DNA from: Yokenella regensburgei ATCC 49455
GTDB taxonomy: Bacteria; Pseudomonadota; Gammaproteobacteria; Enterobacterales; Enterobacteriaceae
DNA length: 36,871 nucleotides
Direction of reading: 5' to 3'
NCBI RefSeq assembly: GCF_000735455.1
Contig: NZ_JMPS01000015.1
Span: 1 to 36,871, forward strand
A model generated the notes under the pieces. It did no database searches. It saw only the letters and a program-made list of their open reading frames with translations, and was not told the origin of the DNA. Every line of letters begins with the position of its first letter. Position 1 is the stretch's first letter. The position numbers were made by a program, and so were the translations under genes. This document shows, piece by piece, positions 35,069 through 36,871 of this stretch.

Positions 35069-35279
35069 TTATGAATGCAGCGCCTTCAGTGCGGCTTTAC
35101 CCTGTTGTTCGTACAGACTTTTCCGGCAATACGGCTACGACGTAACGGTCGCTCATTAATATCAAGCAGTAGCTCACTGATGGTCAGATTCAGGCCAGCC
35201 AGACAAAATCTTCACGCGGCGTCTGGTCCAGGTGCTTCAGCCCGTTGATGTCCCCTTTTCTAAACTGTACGGCTCTCAC
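35069..35279 (-). pseudogene. degraded unknown gene
   Basis: On the minus strand a protein-like reading can be followed across two one-base shifts: FRKGDINGLKHLDQTPREDF, then LNLTISELLLDINERPLRRS, then SLYEQQGKAALKALHS and a stop (35069-35071). The pieces join in order without gaps, so this was once a coding sequence of at least 70 residues. Family not recognised; transposase or plasmid accessory gene are possible. Confidence 0.5.
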
Positions 35280-35452
35280 TACTATCAGTCTCATCCCCCC
35301 AGCTCCGATTATAAGATATCCTGCGCGTTAAATGCCCTGTTACGTCATCGAATGACACATTGGTTCTTTCTGCCATTTTTAGTAGGTTTTTCCCAGTCTG
35401 ATTTACATTACGCTTATTCCATTTATGATGCTCGCTTCTGGAGAGTTGTTCA

Positions 35453-35545
35453 ATGAATGTATCCACCCGTTTCGTAGTATTCCTCAATCTTGCGTGTGCT
35501 GCTTTATTGTTTGCTATCCTTGATGCTCGGTTTGATTTGTTCTGA
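35453..35545 (+). CDS. 30-aa small membrane protein
   Basis: The ATG at 35453 follows GGAGAG at 7-base spacing. The product is MNVSTRFVVFLNLACAALLF then AILDARFDLF, one hydrophobic helix of about 19 residues with a charged end. The good ribosome binding site and compact helix make it more credible than the surrounding debris. No family named. Confidence 0.5.
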   Translation: MNVSTRFVVFLNLACAALLFAILDARFDLF

Positions 35546-35787
35546 TAGTGGTACTCATTTTTTCTTAATTATCATCCATCTTTTATTTTTTTCTGAGCAC
35601 TTATCCAAAGCTACATTTGGTGAATAAACCGACAAAGCGAGGATGCCTGTAAACCGTTTTGTCAAGTGTACGCTCACGGCCACTCCCCAGACATGCCAAG
35701 CTATTGAGTTTTAATTATCAAGATTAAATATTGGTGCCTCATCCGCAGCCAGTATAATATTTAGTATCAATGACAGGAAAAAAATGA

Positions 35788-36660
<873 letters not shown>

Positions 36661-36871
36661 TGAAGCAAATAATAGACTACTGAGGTCTTGATTATGAAGC
36701 CGAGGAAGTTAGCCGCTAAAGGCCGTCCTACATTGGAAAAAATGGTCAGTGTCGCAGTGGACTGCCCCCCCCAGAGACATCAGAAAAATTTGTCATGACA
36801 GCTTTACAAACACATCCTGCCGTCCGGATAAAATGAAGGAGACTAAATTAGAGCATCATCAGAAGCACACT
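36661..36871. other. right edge, unresolved
   Basis: A short plus-strand frame starts at 36694 (MKPRKLAAKGRPTLEKM), and a run of eight C begins near 36764 after GTGGACTG. That sequence (TGGACTGCCCC from 36758) resembles the terminus of an IS3-family element that would continue past the window. An ATG with GAAGGAG context opens near 36833. Too short to assign. Confidence 0.25.

Overview
The window is chromosomal DNA of an enterobacterium (Enterobacteriaceae, near Enterobacter/Citrobacter/Klebsiella). MurI, TrmA, ZapB, GlpK, GltS, XanP, YicI and YicJ all read as close but non-identical relatives of the E. coli K-12 proteins, and selC looks like the E. coli gene base for base. Species cannot be fixed from the sequence alone.

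Layout. (1) 1-4.4 kb: tandem rrn promoters P2 and P1 on the minus strand (the rRNA genes lie off the left edge), then murI, btuB with its cobalamin riboswitch, and trmA. (2) 4.4-8.7 kb: zapB, the glycerol genes glpF-glpK, and gltS. In E. coli K-12, as I remember its map, trmA and zapB are about 40 kb apart and glpK is not next to gltS, so two gene-order junctions fall here. (3) 9-20 kb: xanP, yicH, an inserted alpha-glucoside cassette (PTS EIIBC, GH4 phospho-glucosidase, RpiR-type regulator), then the alpha-xyloside genes yicI-yicJ. (4) 20.36 kb: selC (tRNA-Sec), carrying a genomic island that continues past the right edge.

The island starts with a P4-type integrase. A plasmid-like partition cassette follows: an 11-bp-periodic centromere-like region, ParM actin and ParR adaptor. 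Next are small unknown genes, one preceded by a nested hairpin that buries its ribosome binding site. A run of envelope genes comes after that: YidB-like, DUF3761, YcgJ-like, an OmpC/OmpF-type porin, an LprI-like periplasmic protein and an Ail/PagC-type outer membrane protein. The right third is decaying mobile DNA: an IS66 fragment fused to a broken and inverted lpoA paralogue, a deleted mini-IS66 element with intact ends and an 8-bp target duplication, a dead IS3-family element, and a dead IS21-family istB.

The core genes form familiar units: cobalamin uptake under riboswitch control, glycerol uptake and phosphorylation, purine-repressed xanthine uptake, and glycoside uptake with matching hydrolases. 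The most notable part is the island: a chromosomal ParMRC partition system beside an integrase, suggesting a plasmid ancestry or an extrachromosomal stage, coupled to cargo aimed largely at the cell envelope.
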